Of a stretch of 52,367 nucleotides of DNA, positions 1-7,456 are shown in pieces; the first letter of the stretch is position 1, and the number at the start of each line of letters is the position of its first letter. The stretch spans positions 1 to 52,367 of the forward strand of contig NZ_AQPH01000019.1 of NCBI RefSeq assembly GCF_000442515.1. The letters run 5' to 3'. This DNA is from Magnetospirillum fulvum MGU-K5. GTDB lineage: Bacteria; Pseudomonadota; Alphaproteobacteria; Rhodospirillales; Magnetospirillaceae. Both the position numbers and the translations under genes were made by a program. The notes under the pieces are model-generated. The model did no database searches and had not been told where the DNA came from. It saw only the letters and a program-made list of their open reading frames with translations.

Positions 1-8
1 CGCAGAGA

Positions 9-31
9 CCCGCCTATTGAGGCGGGTTTTT
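9..31 (+). terminator. Rho-independent terminator of an upstream gene
   Basis: A perfect 7-bp stem (9-15 with 20-26, loop ATTG) is followed at once by a run of five T. It reads on the plus strand, so it most likely ends a gene lying before the window. Confidence 0.8.
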
Positions 32-119
32 GCGTTTTTGGATATGGGGAAGACATGGCGCCTCCCGCCTTCAGGGTATGAGCCGTAGGCGAATAAATTG
101 GCGCATAGCCTGACTTTGA

Positions 120-145
120 CCGGACCTGGGTTACCCCAGGTCCGG
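120..145. other. Perfect 11-bp inverted repeat (hairpin)
   Basis: Arms 120-130 and 135-145 are perfectly complementary around a TTAC loop. There is no T-run on either side, so it is not a standard intrinsic terminator. It lies in the gene-free stretch 32-368, which holds this and two more strong hairpins and no credible coding sequence. Confidence 0.6.
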
Positions 146-223
146 GCATTTAGGAAGGCTCAGCGACAATCCCCCGGAGGGAAATGGTCGCAGGGAAAAG
201 ACAGACACCGAAACCAAAATACA

Positions 224-257
224 ACAAAGCCCTGTCTCGCCCGAGACAGGGCTTTGT
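224..257. terminator. Strong 14-16 bp hairpin, terminator-like
   Basis: Arms 224-239 and 242-257 are perfectly complementary over 16 bases; sterically 14 bp with a 6-base loop. The core carries GCCCTGTC/GACAGGGC. Only short T-runs flank it, so termination efficiency is uncertain. Confidence 0.55.
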
Positions 258-280
258 CGTGTCTAATCCATCAAAACAAA

Positions 281-313
281 AAAACGCCGCAGCCCCCAAA
301 GCTGCGGCGTTTT
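281..313. terminator. Bidirectional intrinsic terminator
   Basis: A perfect 13-bp stem (281-293 with 301-313, 7-base loop) has an A-rich left flank (273-284) and TTTT at the right end. It would work on both strands and better on the minus strand, where the T-run is about 11 of 12. It separates the upstream region from the insertion sequence. Confidence 0.75.
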
Positions 314-368
314 GCTGTCTCCGGCGCGCAAGCAACTTCAAACAGTGTGGCGTTCACGCCCATTTCGG

Positions 369-379
369 TGACCTGTTCC
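369..379 (+). repeat. Left terminal inverted repeat of the IS
   Basis: TGACCTGTTCC matches the inverted right end at 10 of 11 positions. TG...CA ends are the IS3-family norm. Confidence 0.7.
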
Positions 380-433
380 CAGAAAAATGTGTCCGTCCTG
401 AGGTAGAGTCCGTCGACGACAGGAGGCGGACGA

Positions 434-700
434 ATGAAGCGCAGTCGTTTCACCGAGGAACAGATCATCGGCATCCTCAAGGAGCAGGAAGCCGGGGCGA
501 AGACGGTTGACGTGTGCCGCAAGCACGGCATCTCGGATGCCACGTTCTACAAATGGAAGGCCAAGTACGGCGGTATGGAGATATCGGAGGCCAAGCGGCT
601 GAAGGCGCTGGAGGACGAGAACGCCCGGCTGAAGAAGTTGCTGGCCGAAGCCATGCTCGACAACGCGGTTTTGAAGGAGATTTCCTCAAAAAAATGGTGA
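434..700 (+). CDS. IS3-family transposase OrfA
   Basis: This 88-aa protein is the DNA-binding half of the transposase. Residues 3-48 form the helix-turn-helix of the HTH_Tnp_1 family ([10 protein letters not shown], then [21 protein letters not shown]). A leucine-rich coiled coil follows, starting near residue 55 ([16 protein letters not shown]), which mediates multimerisation in this family. An AGGAGG ribosome-binding site sits 8 bases before the ATG. Length is normal for IS407-type OrfA. The frame ends TCA-AAA-AAA-TGG-TGA, where a -1 shift joins it to OrfB. It acts only in moving the element. Confidence 0.92.
   Translation: MKRSRFTEEQIIGILKEQEAGAKTVDVCRKHGISDATFYKWKAKYGGMEISEAKRLKALEDENARLKKLLAEAMLDNAVLKEISSKKW
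688..694 (+). other. Slippery heptamer for -1 programmed frameshift
   Basis: Seven A residues lie in the OrfA frame as A_AAA_AAA just before the OrfA stop codon. A -1 slip here enters the OrfB frame, in which the next codon is ATG (694). This is the classical way IS3 elements make the OrfAB fusion. Confidence 0.75.
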
Positions 701-1599
701 CGCCCGCCGTCAGGCGTAGCGCCGTCGCGCATGTCCGGGAGTTGTTCGGGCTGAGCGAACGTCGGGCGTGTTGCATCGTGGGGATTTCTCGGCGGGTGGT
801 CCGTTATCGGTCGTGCCGTCCCGACGACGGAGCGATCCGCTCCCGTCTGCGGGATCTGGCGGCCAAGCGTCGGCGATTCGGCTTCCGGCGTCTTGGACTG
901 CTGCTGGAGCGGGAAGGAATCATGCTCAGCCGCAACAAGCTGCTGCGGCTGTACCGGGAGGAAAAGCTGGCGGTGCGTCGCCGCACTGGCCGCAAGCGGG
1001 CCCTGGGAACACGAGCACCGATGGCGATCCCCATGGGGCCGAACCAACGCTGGTCGTTGGATTTTGTCTCCGACGCCTTCACCGACGGCCGACGCTTCCG
1101 CATCCTGGCCGTGGTCGATGACCATACCCGTGAGTGCCTGACCCTGGTAGCGGACACGTCACTGTCCGGCGCCCGAGTTGCTAGGGAACTGGATGCCCTG
1201 ATGGCTCGGCAAGGCAGGCCGATGATGATGGTGTCCGACAACGGCACTGAGCTGACCAGCATGGCCATCCTGCGCTGGTGCCAGGAAAGCCGGGTCGAAT
1301 GGCATTACATCGCACCGGGCAAGCCGACCCAGAACGCCTTCATCGAAAGCTTCAACGGTAGGCTGCGCGACGAATGCCTCAACGAGACGCTGTTCACCTC
1401 ATTGAACCACGCCAGGGCGGTCCTCGCTGCCTGGAAGGAGGACTACAACCATGTGCGACCCCATACCAGCCTCGGCGGTGCCACCCCCGCCGAGATGGCC
1501 GCTCGATCCCGAACGCAACCAGGGCCGGGGCATGCCCCGGCCCTGGTTGCCATCACCGCCCATTTCGGGCATCAACACCAGACGGGACTCTATCTCTGA
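694..1599 (+). CDS. IS3-family transposase OrfB (rve integrase domain)
   Basis: This 301-aa catalytic half has an N-terminal HTH_21-like region (about residues 45-100), then the RNase H-fold integrase core. The DDE acids are visible: D in [11 protein letters not shown] in [10 protein letters not shown] and E in [16 protein letters not shown]. The C-terminal motif with [12 protein letters not shown] is typical of the family. It has its own ATG at 694 but is mainly made as an OrfAB fusion by frameshifting at 688-694. Nothing is missing, so the element may still be active. Confidence 0.92.
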   Translation: MVTPAVRRSAVAHVRELFGLSERRACCIVGISRRVVRYRSCRPDDGAIRSRLRDLAAKRRRFGFRRLGLLLEREGIMLSRNKLLRLYREEKLAVRRRTGRKRALGTRAPMAIPMGPNQRWSLDFVSDAFTDGRRFRILAVVDDHTRECLTLVADTSLSGARVARELDALMARQGRPMMMVSDNGTELTSMAILRWCQESRVEWHYIAPGKPTQNAFIESFNGRLRDECLNETLFTSLNHARAVLAAWKEDYNHVRPHTSLGGATPAEMAARSRTQPGPGHAPALVAITAHFGHQHQTGLYL

Positions 1600-1614
1600 G
1601 CGGTAACAAATTCA

Positions 1615-1625
1615 GGAACAGCTCA
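1615..1625 (+). repeat. Right terminal inverted repeat of the IS
   Basis: GGAACAGCTCA is the inverted partner of the left end. Its last A (1625) is also the A of the ATG of the next gene. Confidence 0.7.
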
Positions 1626-2452
1626 TGATCGCCGCACTCCTCTCTCTCGCGGTGGTGACCGCCGTGCCGAAGGCGGCCTTGTCCATTGAGGCCAATGAGG
1701 GACTGGAAGAACACATCGTTACCGCGCCATTGCCGCGCGGGGCCGAGATCCGGGGCCTAGTCAGCAAACGAATTGGCAGCACTCCCGACCGGATCGCGTT
1801 GTTGTTTGTCGGCAGTCCGGGACTACTCCATCTGCGGAACGAGAACGGCGCACCGAACTTCGATCTGAAGGGCAACTTTCTCGCTCGGGCCCGGCGTCAT
1901 CTCAACGACGATTCGGTGACGACCGTGCTGGTCGATTGTCCCACCGACGAATGGGACGGCTGTGATGCAACATATCGCCGCTCGGCTCAATATGCCGAGG
2001 ACATCACCGCCCTGATCTCGGCGCTTTTGAAAGAGCTTGGCCCGAAGCCGGTCTATGTGGTCGGAACCAGTTTCGGCACGGTCTCCAGCGCCAATCTGGC
2101 GCGGCGTTTGGGATCGAGTTTGGCCGGAGCGGTGCATACCGCGACCTTTGCCGGGACGTCCCAACACGCCTTCGAGAGTGGGATGTCCGGTTTCGATTGG
2201 GAACAGGCCACGGTGCCGCAGGTGTTCGTGCACCATATTGGCGATCCCTGCCCGGTTACGCCGTACCGCGAGCTCAAATCCTCGATCGGTGAGCTTCCGT
2301 TGATGAGTGTCCGTGGTGCCCGCGATACCAGCGGTCCCGCCTGCCAAGCGTTTAGCGAGCATGGATTCCGTGGACGCGAAGAGGCGGTGATGCGGGCGAT
2401 CGCCGCCTGGATCACCCATGGGACGGTGACCCCGCTGGTGGGAGAGCCTTAG
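1625..2452 (+). CDS. Secreted or membrane-anchored alpha/beta hydrolase-like protein, 5' end replaced by an IS
   Basis: This 275-aa protein has a nucleophile elbow G-T-S-F-G (Ser149) after the strand VYVVG, and a candidate catalytic His265 near the C-terminus (AWITHG). Two cysteines (105 and 113) may form a disulfide in a secreted protein. The substrate is unknown. The N-terminus is a hydrophobic stretch followed by AALS, but lacks the basic residues usual before a signal sequence. The ATG uses the last base of the IS as its first base, and no ribosome-binding site precedes it. The original start was therefore probably lost to IS insertion, and expression is doubtful. Confidence 0.65.
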   Translation: MIAALLSLAVVTAVPKAALSIEANEGLEEHIVTAPLPRGAEIRGLVSKRIGSTPDRIALLFVGSPGLLHLRNENGAPNFDLKGNFLARARRHLNDDSVTTVLVDCPTDEWDGCDATYRRSAQYAEDITALISALLKELGPKPVYVVGTSFGTVSSANLARRLGSSLAGAVHTATFAGTSQHAFESGMSGFDWEQATVPQVFVHHIGDPCPVTPYRELKSSIGELPLMSVRGARDTSGPACQAFSEHGFRGREEAVMRAIAAWITHGTVTPLVGEP

Positions 2453-2498
2453 CGCCCGCTTCCTGTCCGGAATTGGTTTGGTCAGCCGTCGATTCGTT

Positions 2499-2530
2499 GC
2501 TATCATTTTCCAAAATGAGAAAACGATAGC
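2499..2530. promoter_or_regulatory. ArsR operator (12-bp inverted repeat)
   Basis: GCTATCATTTTC (2499-2510) and GAAAACGATAGC (2519-2530) are inverted copies with one mismatch and an 8-bp spacer. The site lies 13 bp before the chosen arsR start. AT-rich dyads of this kind are the usual ArsR-family binding sites, so autoregulation of the operon is likely. This is an inference from position and symmetry. Confidence 0.65.
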
Positions 2531-2543
2531 GGCCTGTGCGCAA

Positions 2544-2942
2544 ATGCTAGAGACCTTCGAGACCGTTGCCAAAGCCCTTGCCGATCCCACCCGCATCCGC
2601 ATCCTGAAGCTGCTGGAACGCGGCGAATTGTGCGTGTGTCAGATCACGGCGGTGTTGGGCCTTGCCCCCGCCACCGCCTCCAAACATCTGGCTGCGCTGA
2701 AAGTCGCCGGGCTGCTGCAACAGCGTCGCGACGGCAAGTGGGTCTATTACCGCTGGGCCGAGCGCGCTCTGAACCCCTATGCCCAGGCGTTTCTGGGGCT
2801 GGTAGGGGAGTCGCTGAAGACCGACCCGACCGTGACAGAAGACGCCCGCGTTCTTGCTCAAATCTCGGCCGTCGCTTTGTCTTCGCTCTGCGCACGGGGA
2901 CGCGATGCGATGCCGACCACCGACACGGAGACGATGCCATGA
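2544..2942 (+). CDS. arsR: ArsR-family arsenite-responsive repressor
   Basis: This is a 132-aa winged-helix repressor. After the start comes TVAKALADPTRIRILKLLERGELCVCQI, a textbook ArsR N-terminus. The recognition helix region reads APATASKHLAALKVAGLL, followed by the wing DGKWVYYRW. Cys30 and Cys32 match the first two As(III) ligands of the ELCVCDLC motif, and the third position is Thr. The frame is open to 2478, but a longer protein would place the operator inside the gene, so the ATG at 2544 is preferred. No clear ribosome-binding site is seen. The stop overlaps the arsC start by ATGA, so the two are translated together. Confidence 0.88.
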   Translation: MLETFETVAKALADPTRIRILKLLERGELCVCQITAVLGLAPATASKHLAALKVAGLLQQRRDGKWVYYRWAERALNPYAQAFLGLVGESLKTDPTVTEDARVLAQISAVALSSLCARGRDAMPTTDTETMP

Positions 2943-3397
2943 CGAGGACAGTAACCAACGTTCTGGTCTTGTGTACCGGGAACAGCGCCCGCTCGGTACT
3001 GGCCGAAGTGCTGATCAACGCGCTGGGGGAGGGGCGATGGCGCGCCTTTAGTGCGGGCAGTCACCCGACCGGCGCGGTCAATCCGCTGACGCTGGCGGTG
3101 CTGGCGGAAAAAGGCCATGCGGTCGAAGGGCTGCGGTCGAAATCCTGGGATGAATTCGCGCTGCCGTCGGCCCCCAAGATGGATCTGGTCATCACCGTGT
3201 GCGACGCCGCCGCCGGTGAGATGTGCCCGATCTGGCCGGGCCATCCGGCAAAGCTGCATGTCGGTTTTCCCGATCCGGCGGCGGCGACGGGCAGCGAGGC
3301 CGAGCGGTTGGACAGGTTCCGCGACGTCTATGGTCAGATCGAGGCAAAAGTGCGCCGCCTGATCGCGCTGGGGGCTGACCGGGCCGGGGAGGTCTGA
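2939..3397 (+). CDS. arsC: Thioredoxin-type arsenate reductase (LMW-PTPase fold)
   Basis: This 152-aa cytoplasmic enzyme reduces arsenate to arsenite. The P-loop is Cys12-TGNSA-Arg18, the C-x5-R signature of low-molecular-weight phosphatases. Cys88 and Cys96 (VCDAAAGEMCP) fit the two shuttle cysteines of the thioredoxin-coupled arsenate reductases, with one residue more between them than in the staphylococcal enzyme. The general-acid loop reads FPDP. The start codon overlaps the arsR stop, and acr3 follows 4 bases later, so the reductase hands its product to the adjacent efflux pump. Confidence 0.88.
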   Translation: MTRTVTNVLVLCTGNSARSVLAEVLINALGEGRWRAFSAGSHPTGAVNPLTLAVLAEKGHAVEGLRSKSWDEFALPSAPKMDLVITVCDAAAGEMCPIWPGHPAKLHVGFPDPAAATGSEAERLDRFRDVYGQIEAKVRRLIALGADRAGEV

Positions 3398-3401
3398 GAC
3401 G

Positions 3402-4442
3402 ATGAGCCGGTTCGAACGCTATCTTACCCTGTGGGTCGCTCTGTGCATCGGTGCCGGGGTGACGCTGGGGCATGTCTTTCCCGCGCCGTTCCATGCCATC
3501 GCAGGGCTAGAAGTAGCTCGGGTCAATCTCCCGGTCGCCGGTCTGATCTGGCTGATGATCGTGCCGATGCTGCTGAAGATCGACTTTGCCGCGCTGGGCC
3601 AAGTGCGGGAGCAATGGCGTGGTGTCGGCGTGACCCTGCTGATCAATTGGGCGGTCAAGCCGTTCTCGATGGCGGCGTTGGGCTGGCTGTTCATCAGTCA
3701 TCTGTTCCGGCCCTATCTCCCGTCTGAACAGATCGAGTCCTATATCGCCGGGTTGATCCTGCTTGCCGCCGCCCCCTGCACCGCGATGGTGTTCGTGTGG
3801 TCGAACCTGTGCAAAGGCGAGCCGCATTTCACTCTGTCCCAAGTGGCGCTGAACGATCTGATCATGGTGGTGGCCTTCGCGCCGCTGGTTGGGATGCTGC
3901 TTGGCCTGTCGGCGATCTCGGTGCCGTGGGAGACCTTGCTGATCTCGGTCGGCCTCTACATCGTCGTTCCGGTGATCATCGCGCAGCTCTGGCGCCGGGC
4001 CTTGCTGGCGCGCGGGGCATCGGCGCTGGCCGTTACCCTGTCCCGTCTCGGGCCGCTGTCGCTGGTGGCCTTGCTGGCGACGCTGGTGTTGCTGTTCGGG
4101 TTTCAGGGCGAGCAGATTATCGCCCAGCCGCTGGTGATTGGGCTGCTGGCGGTGCCGATCACGATCCAGGTCTATCTCAATTCCGGGCTGGCCTATTGGC
4201 TCAATCGTCGCTTTGGTGTGCCCCATTGCGTCGCCGGTCCGTCGGCGCTGATCGGAGCCAGCAATTTCTTCGAACTGGCGGTTGCCGCCGCGATCTCTCT
4301 GTTCGGCTTCGATTCCGGAGCGGCGTTGGCCACCGTCGTCGGTGTGCTGATCGAGGTGCCGGTGATGCTGTCGGTGGTCAAGATCGTCAATGCCAGCAAG
4401 GGATGGTACGAAGCCGGAGCGCGCCCCTCTTCCCCCCAATGA
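3402..4442 (+). CDS. acr3: ACR3-family arsenite efflux permease
   Basis: This 346-aa inner-membrane protein has about ten hydrophobic segments and exports As(III). It carries the two family hallmarks: Cys126 in AAPCTAMVFVWS and Glu291 in ASNFFELAVA, the residues linked to arsenite transport in studied ACR3 proteins. Length is normal. It is the last gene of arsR-arsC-acr3, separated from arsC by 4 bases. It is often called arsB in annotations, but it belongs to the ACR3 (BASS) fold and not to the ArsB family. No terminator is seen after it. Confidence 0.93.
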   Translation: MSRFERYLTLWVALCIGAGVTLGHVFPAPFHAIAGLEVARVNLPVAGLIWLMIVPMLLKIDFAALGQVREQWRGVGVTLLINWAVKPFSMAALGWLFISHLFRPYLPSEQIESYIAGLILLAAAPCTAMVFVWSNLCKGEPHFTLSQVALNDLIMVVAFAPLVGMLLGLSAISVPWETLLISVGLYIVVPVIIAQLWRRALLARGASALAVTLSRLGPLSLVALLATLVLLFGFQGEQIIAQPLVIGLLAVPITIQVYLNSGLAYWLNRRFGVPHCVAGPSALIGASNFFELAVAAAISLFGFDSGAALATVVGVLIEVPVMLSVVKIVNASKGWYEAGARPSSPQ

Positions 4443-4588
4443 GGCCGACCCGCCAACAATTCGCCCGGCCCGCTCAGTTACCACATTCCTATGGTGTGAC
4501 ACTAAGGTCATATTGATGTAAGCTAATGCCTAAACCATATGGTCTAGTTATGCGTGTTTGGCGCGGCGATGGAACGATGGGGGATGGC

Positions 4589-6772
4589 ATGAAGCTGACA
4601 TCGATCAAAGCGAAAATCGCTATTTTCGCGGGGCTCTGTCTCATTGGAGCCATTTCGGTCCAGGTCGTTTATGGCGTCATTACCACCAAATCGGGGAATG
4701 CCCTGGTGGTCAGCCGGACCTCGGAAATCCTCGATTCCAAGACCCGCGAATCGATGAACAATCTGGCCAGCGCCCAGGCCGGTCTGTTGCGGTCAGAGTT
4801 CGATTCCGCCCTGATCGCGGCGCGAACGATGGCGCACAGCTTTGCGATGGTTGTTTCGTCCTCGGCCGAAGGGGGCGTCCCGCCCGAGTCGCGACGCCGA
4901 CATATTAATGAAATCCTGTTGAACGTGCTGAAACAGAACGAGCTGTTCAACGGGACCTATACGGCGTGGGAACCCAACGCGCTTGACGGCAATGACGAAG
5001 CGTTCCGCAATCGCCGCGACACTGGAACCGATTCGACCGGGCGCTTCATTCCCTATTGGAACCGCGATCAGTCGGGCAAGATCGCGATGCAGGCCCTGGT
5101 CGAGTATGACAGCCACGACCTCCATCCCAATGGCGTGATGAAGGGGGGCTGGTATATCGGGCCTCAGACCAATGGGCGGGAAAGCGTGCTCGATCCGCTG
5201 CCCTACATCGTGCAGGGACGTCAGGTCTATCTGGCGACCTTGTCGGTGCCGATTGTCGTCAAGGGGAAGTTCCTTGGCGTCGCCGGTGCCGACTTCAACC
5301 TGGAATTCGTTCAGAAGCTGGCCCTGGACGTCAATCGCAGCCTGTTCGGCGGCAAGAACCGGGTGGTGATCCTCAGCAATATGGGCCTGATCGTCGCTGA
5401 CAGCGCTCGTCCCGAACTGATCGGGCAATCCTATGCGGCGCAGTCGCAGACGTGGCAGACCGATCTGTCCACCATTCAGGCGGGCCGAAACAATTCGGAG
5501 TGGCAGGGCGATACCTTGCGCACCTTCGCGGCGATCCGGCTGGGGCGGACGGAAAAGCCGTGGTCGGTCCTGATCGAGGTTCCCCGCGATGTGGTGATGG
5601 CCGAGGCCAACACCCTGGGCCAGAGTCTGACCGAGCGCGCTTCGAGTTCGGTGATGTGGTCGGCGATCACCAGCGCCATGGTGGCCTTGGTGGCGATCGC
5701 GATTATGTGGCTGGCTGCTGGGGGAGTTGCTCGTCCGATCGTGGCGATGACCGATGCGATGAAGCGTCTGGCCGCGGGTGACAAATCGATCGAAGTTCCC
5801 TCGCGCGATCAGGTCGATGAGATCGGCCAGATGGCGCAGGCGGTCCAGGTGTTCAAAGACAATGCGATCCGCATCGAGGCATTGCAGGCCGAACAGGCCG
5901 AGGCCGCCGCCCGAAGTGCGGCGGAACGCAAGCAGGCGCGGCACAATCTGGCTGACAGTTTCGAAACCAGCGTGATGGGATTGGTCCGCGAGGTCGCCTC
6001 TTCGGCCCAGGGGATGCAGGCAACGGCACAAACGATGTCGGCGGCGGCGCGTCAGGCCAGCACCCAGGCTGGGTCGATTGCCTCGGCTGCGGATTCCGCC
6101 ACCGAGAACGTCCAGACCGTCGCGTCCGCCGCCGAGGAATTGTCAGCCTCGATCACCGAGATTAATCGGCAGGTGACCGAAGCGGCAAAAATCTCGAAGA
6201 CCGCGTCGGAAGAAGCGGGACGGACCAATGTGATGGTGCAGACCCTCGCTACCGCCGCCGACCGGATCGGCGAGGTGGTCAAGCTGATCAACGATATCGC
6301 GGCGCAGACCAACCTGTTGGCGCTGAATGCCACGATCGAAGCGGCGCGCGCCGGCGATGCGGGCAAGGGTTTTGCCGTCGTTGCGGGCGAGGTCAAGCAC
6401 CTTGCCAACCAGACCGCCAAGGCGACCGAGGAAATCGGTAGCCAGATCAACGCGGTGCAGGAAGAAACCCGCCGCGCCGTCGCCGCGATCAAGACGATCG
6501 GCGAGGTGATCGACAATGTGCGGGAAATTTCGTCCGGCATTGCCGCCTCGGTCGAGCAGCAGGGCGCGGCGACCAAGGAAATCGCCCGCAACGTCCAGCA
6601 GGCCGCCCAGGGCACCCAGGATGTTTCGGCCAATATCGGCGGCGTCACCAATGCGGTGGTGACCACCGGGCAGGCGGCCGAGTCCGTTCTTGGGTCGGCG
6701 GATTCGCTGACGGGTAGCGCCGATCGTCTGCGGACCGAAGTGGCCAACTTCCTGGAGAGTATTCGCGGCTGA
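4589..6772 (+). CDS. Methyl-accepting chemotaxis protein with periplasmic dCache domain
   Basis: This 727-aa receptor has a transmembrane helix at about 8-28, a periplasmic double-Cache region at about 35-340 (including [13 protein letters not shown]), a second helix at about 354-376, HAMP at about 377-430 and a signalling domain to the end. The hairpin tip reads [19 protein letters not shown] near residue 570. There is no C-terminal CheR-tethering pentapeptide. The start at 4589 has GGGGGA 6 bases upstream; the frame is open to 4526, but that segment is not signal-like. The ligand is unknown. It follows the arsenic operon in the same direction after 146 bp, which contains a 10-bp palindrome ACCATATGGT (4534-4543). 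Confidence 0.92.
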   Translation: MKLTSIKAKIAIFAGLCLIGAISVQVVYGVITTKSGNALVVSRTSEILDSKTRESMNNLASAQAGLLRSEFDSALIAARTMAHSFAMVVSSSAEGGVPPESRRRHINEILLNVLKQNELFNGTYTAWEPNALDGNDEAFRNRRDTGTDSTGRFIPYWNRDQSGKIAMQALVEYDSHDLHPNGVMKGGWYIGPQTNGRESVLDPLPYIVQGRQVYLATLSVPIVVKGKFLGVAGADFNLEFVQKLALDVNRSLFGGKNRVVILSNMGLIVADSARPELIGQSYAAQSQTWQTDLSTIQAGRNNSEWQGDTLRTFAAIRLGRTEKPWSVLIEVPRDVVMAEANTLGQSLTERASSSVMWSAITSAMVALVAIAIMWLAAGGVARPIVAMTDAMKRLAAGDKSIEVPSRDQVDEIGQMAQAVQVFKDNAIRIEALQAEQAEAAARSAAERKQARHNLADSFETSVMGLVREVASSAQGMQATAQTMSAAARQASTQAGSIASAADSATENVQTVASAAEELSASITEINRQVTEAAKISKTASEEAGRTNVMVQTLATAADRIGEVVKLINDIAAQTNLLALNATIEAARAGDAGKGFAVVAGEVKHLANQTAKATEEIGSQINAVQEETRRAVAAIKTIGEVIDNVREISSGIAASVEQQGAATKEIARNVQQAAQGTQDVSANIGGVTNAVVTTGQAAESVLGSADSLTGSADRLRTEVANFLESIRG

Positions 6773-6804
6773 GACCGGTTTGCCGTTTTCGGCCCGCCAA
6801 GACG

Positions 6805-6848
6805 ACGGCCTCGCTCCGGTTCACGACGGAGCGAGGCCGTTCTTTTTT
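6805..6848 (+). terminator. Intrinsic terminator of the chemoreceptor gene
   Basis: A perfect 14-bp stem (6805-6818 with 6827-6840, 8-base loop) is followed by TCTTTTTT. It lies 32 bp after the stop codon and ends 2 bp before the convergent gene. Confidence 0.9.
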
Positions 6849-6850
6849 GC

Positions 6851-7189
6851 TTATACCTCGATCTTGACCGAGCCGTCGGTGGGGGGCTCGCACAGTCCCT
6901 TGATCCGCAGGGTCAGGGCGCGGGCCTGTTCGATCTCGGCGGGATAGCGGGCGGCGGTACCGTCGCTGAGAGACTGGAGAACCCGCTCGGCCTCTCCAGC
7001 CAGGGCATTCATCCTTTGCGGGTCTCCGTTGGCAGCTTCAGTCCTCACCGCTTGCAGCAGGGACTCCAGCCGGGATTGCGCCCGAACCATCCGGGTGGCG
7101 TGATCGACCCGCGCCAGATCGCTCCGGGCCGCCGCCAGTTCGGCCAGCAGGTCTTCGGGTCGGGGGGTGCCGCGAAGGCTGTCGACCAT
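6851..7189 (-). CDS. Uncharacterised 112-aa helical protein
   Basis: I do not recognise this family. The protein starts MVDSLRGTPRPEDLL and is mostly charged, alanine-rich helix (ELAAARSDLARVDHATRMVRAQSRL, shown here only in outline), with no cysteine pair, signal peptide or membrane segment apart from one Cys near the end. AGAGGG lies 8 bases before the ATG. An in-frame extension upstream to 7297 is less likely, because it would start with an unrelated hydrophobic stretch before the good ribosome-binding site. It is divergent from the ECF sigma gene and shares the 267-bp intergenic region that holds an 18-bp palindrome, so the two could be co-controlled. It may belong to the flagellar block, but nothing proves this. 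Confidence 0.6.
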   Translation of the reverse strand: MVDSLRGTPRPEDLLAELAAARSDLARVDHATRMVRAQSRLESLLQAVRTEAANGDPQRMNALAGEAERVLQSLSDGTAARYPAEIEQARALTLRIKGLCEPPTDGSVKIEV

Positions 7190-7308
7190 GGTTTTTCCCT
7201 CTTTTTTGCCAGATAAAATCCCGCACCATGGCTTCCACGGAGGAGGGATGTCGATCCATGCGCAAAAAATCGTCACTTGGCAAAATATGACCGGCAACTG
7301 GGCAGTAA

Positions 7309-7326
7309 TTGCCGGGTACCCGGCAA
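7309..7326. promoter_or_regulatory. Perfect 18-bp palindrome, probable operator
   Basis: TTGCCGGGTACCCGGCAA is perfectly symmetric. A further CCGGCAA half-site lies at 7291-7297. The site is centred between divergent genes (start 7189 minus and 7457 plus). The rest of 7190-7456 is comparatively AT-rich and has no gene. The binding protein is unknown. Confidence 0.55.
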
Positions 7327-7456
7327 AAGAATCCTATTAACCCATTGTTAAAAAAGTAATTTTCACCGCCTGTACCGCTTTGCCCATGCGTGTAAGCTAT
7401 GAGACGGACTGCGCTCGGGATGGGGTGGCATCGGTCCTGACGGTGGAGACAGGCAG

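Larger units (their letters stand above)
369..1625 (+). mobile_element. IS3-family insertion sequence, IS407-like, complete
   Basis: The element is 1257 bp and carries the two overlapping transposase frames typical of IS3. Terminal inverted repeats start TGACCTGTTCC (left) and, read inward from the right, TGAGCTGTTCC (10 of 11 identical). Both ends also share a TAGAGTCC block about 30 bases in. The 4-bp flanks (TCGG left, TGAT right) do not match, so no target-site duplication is visible. Either one side has recombined since insertion or the true ends differ by a few bases. Both transposase frames look intact. Confidence 0.85.

Noticed and set aside
369-1629. Target-site duplication of the insertion sequence
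   Set aside because: The 3-, 4- and 5-bp flanks on the two sides do not match.
7285-7315. Sigma-54 promoter before the ECF sigma gene
   Set aside because: The GG and GC elements near TGGGCAGTAATTGCC are at the wrong spacing.
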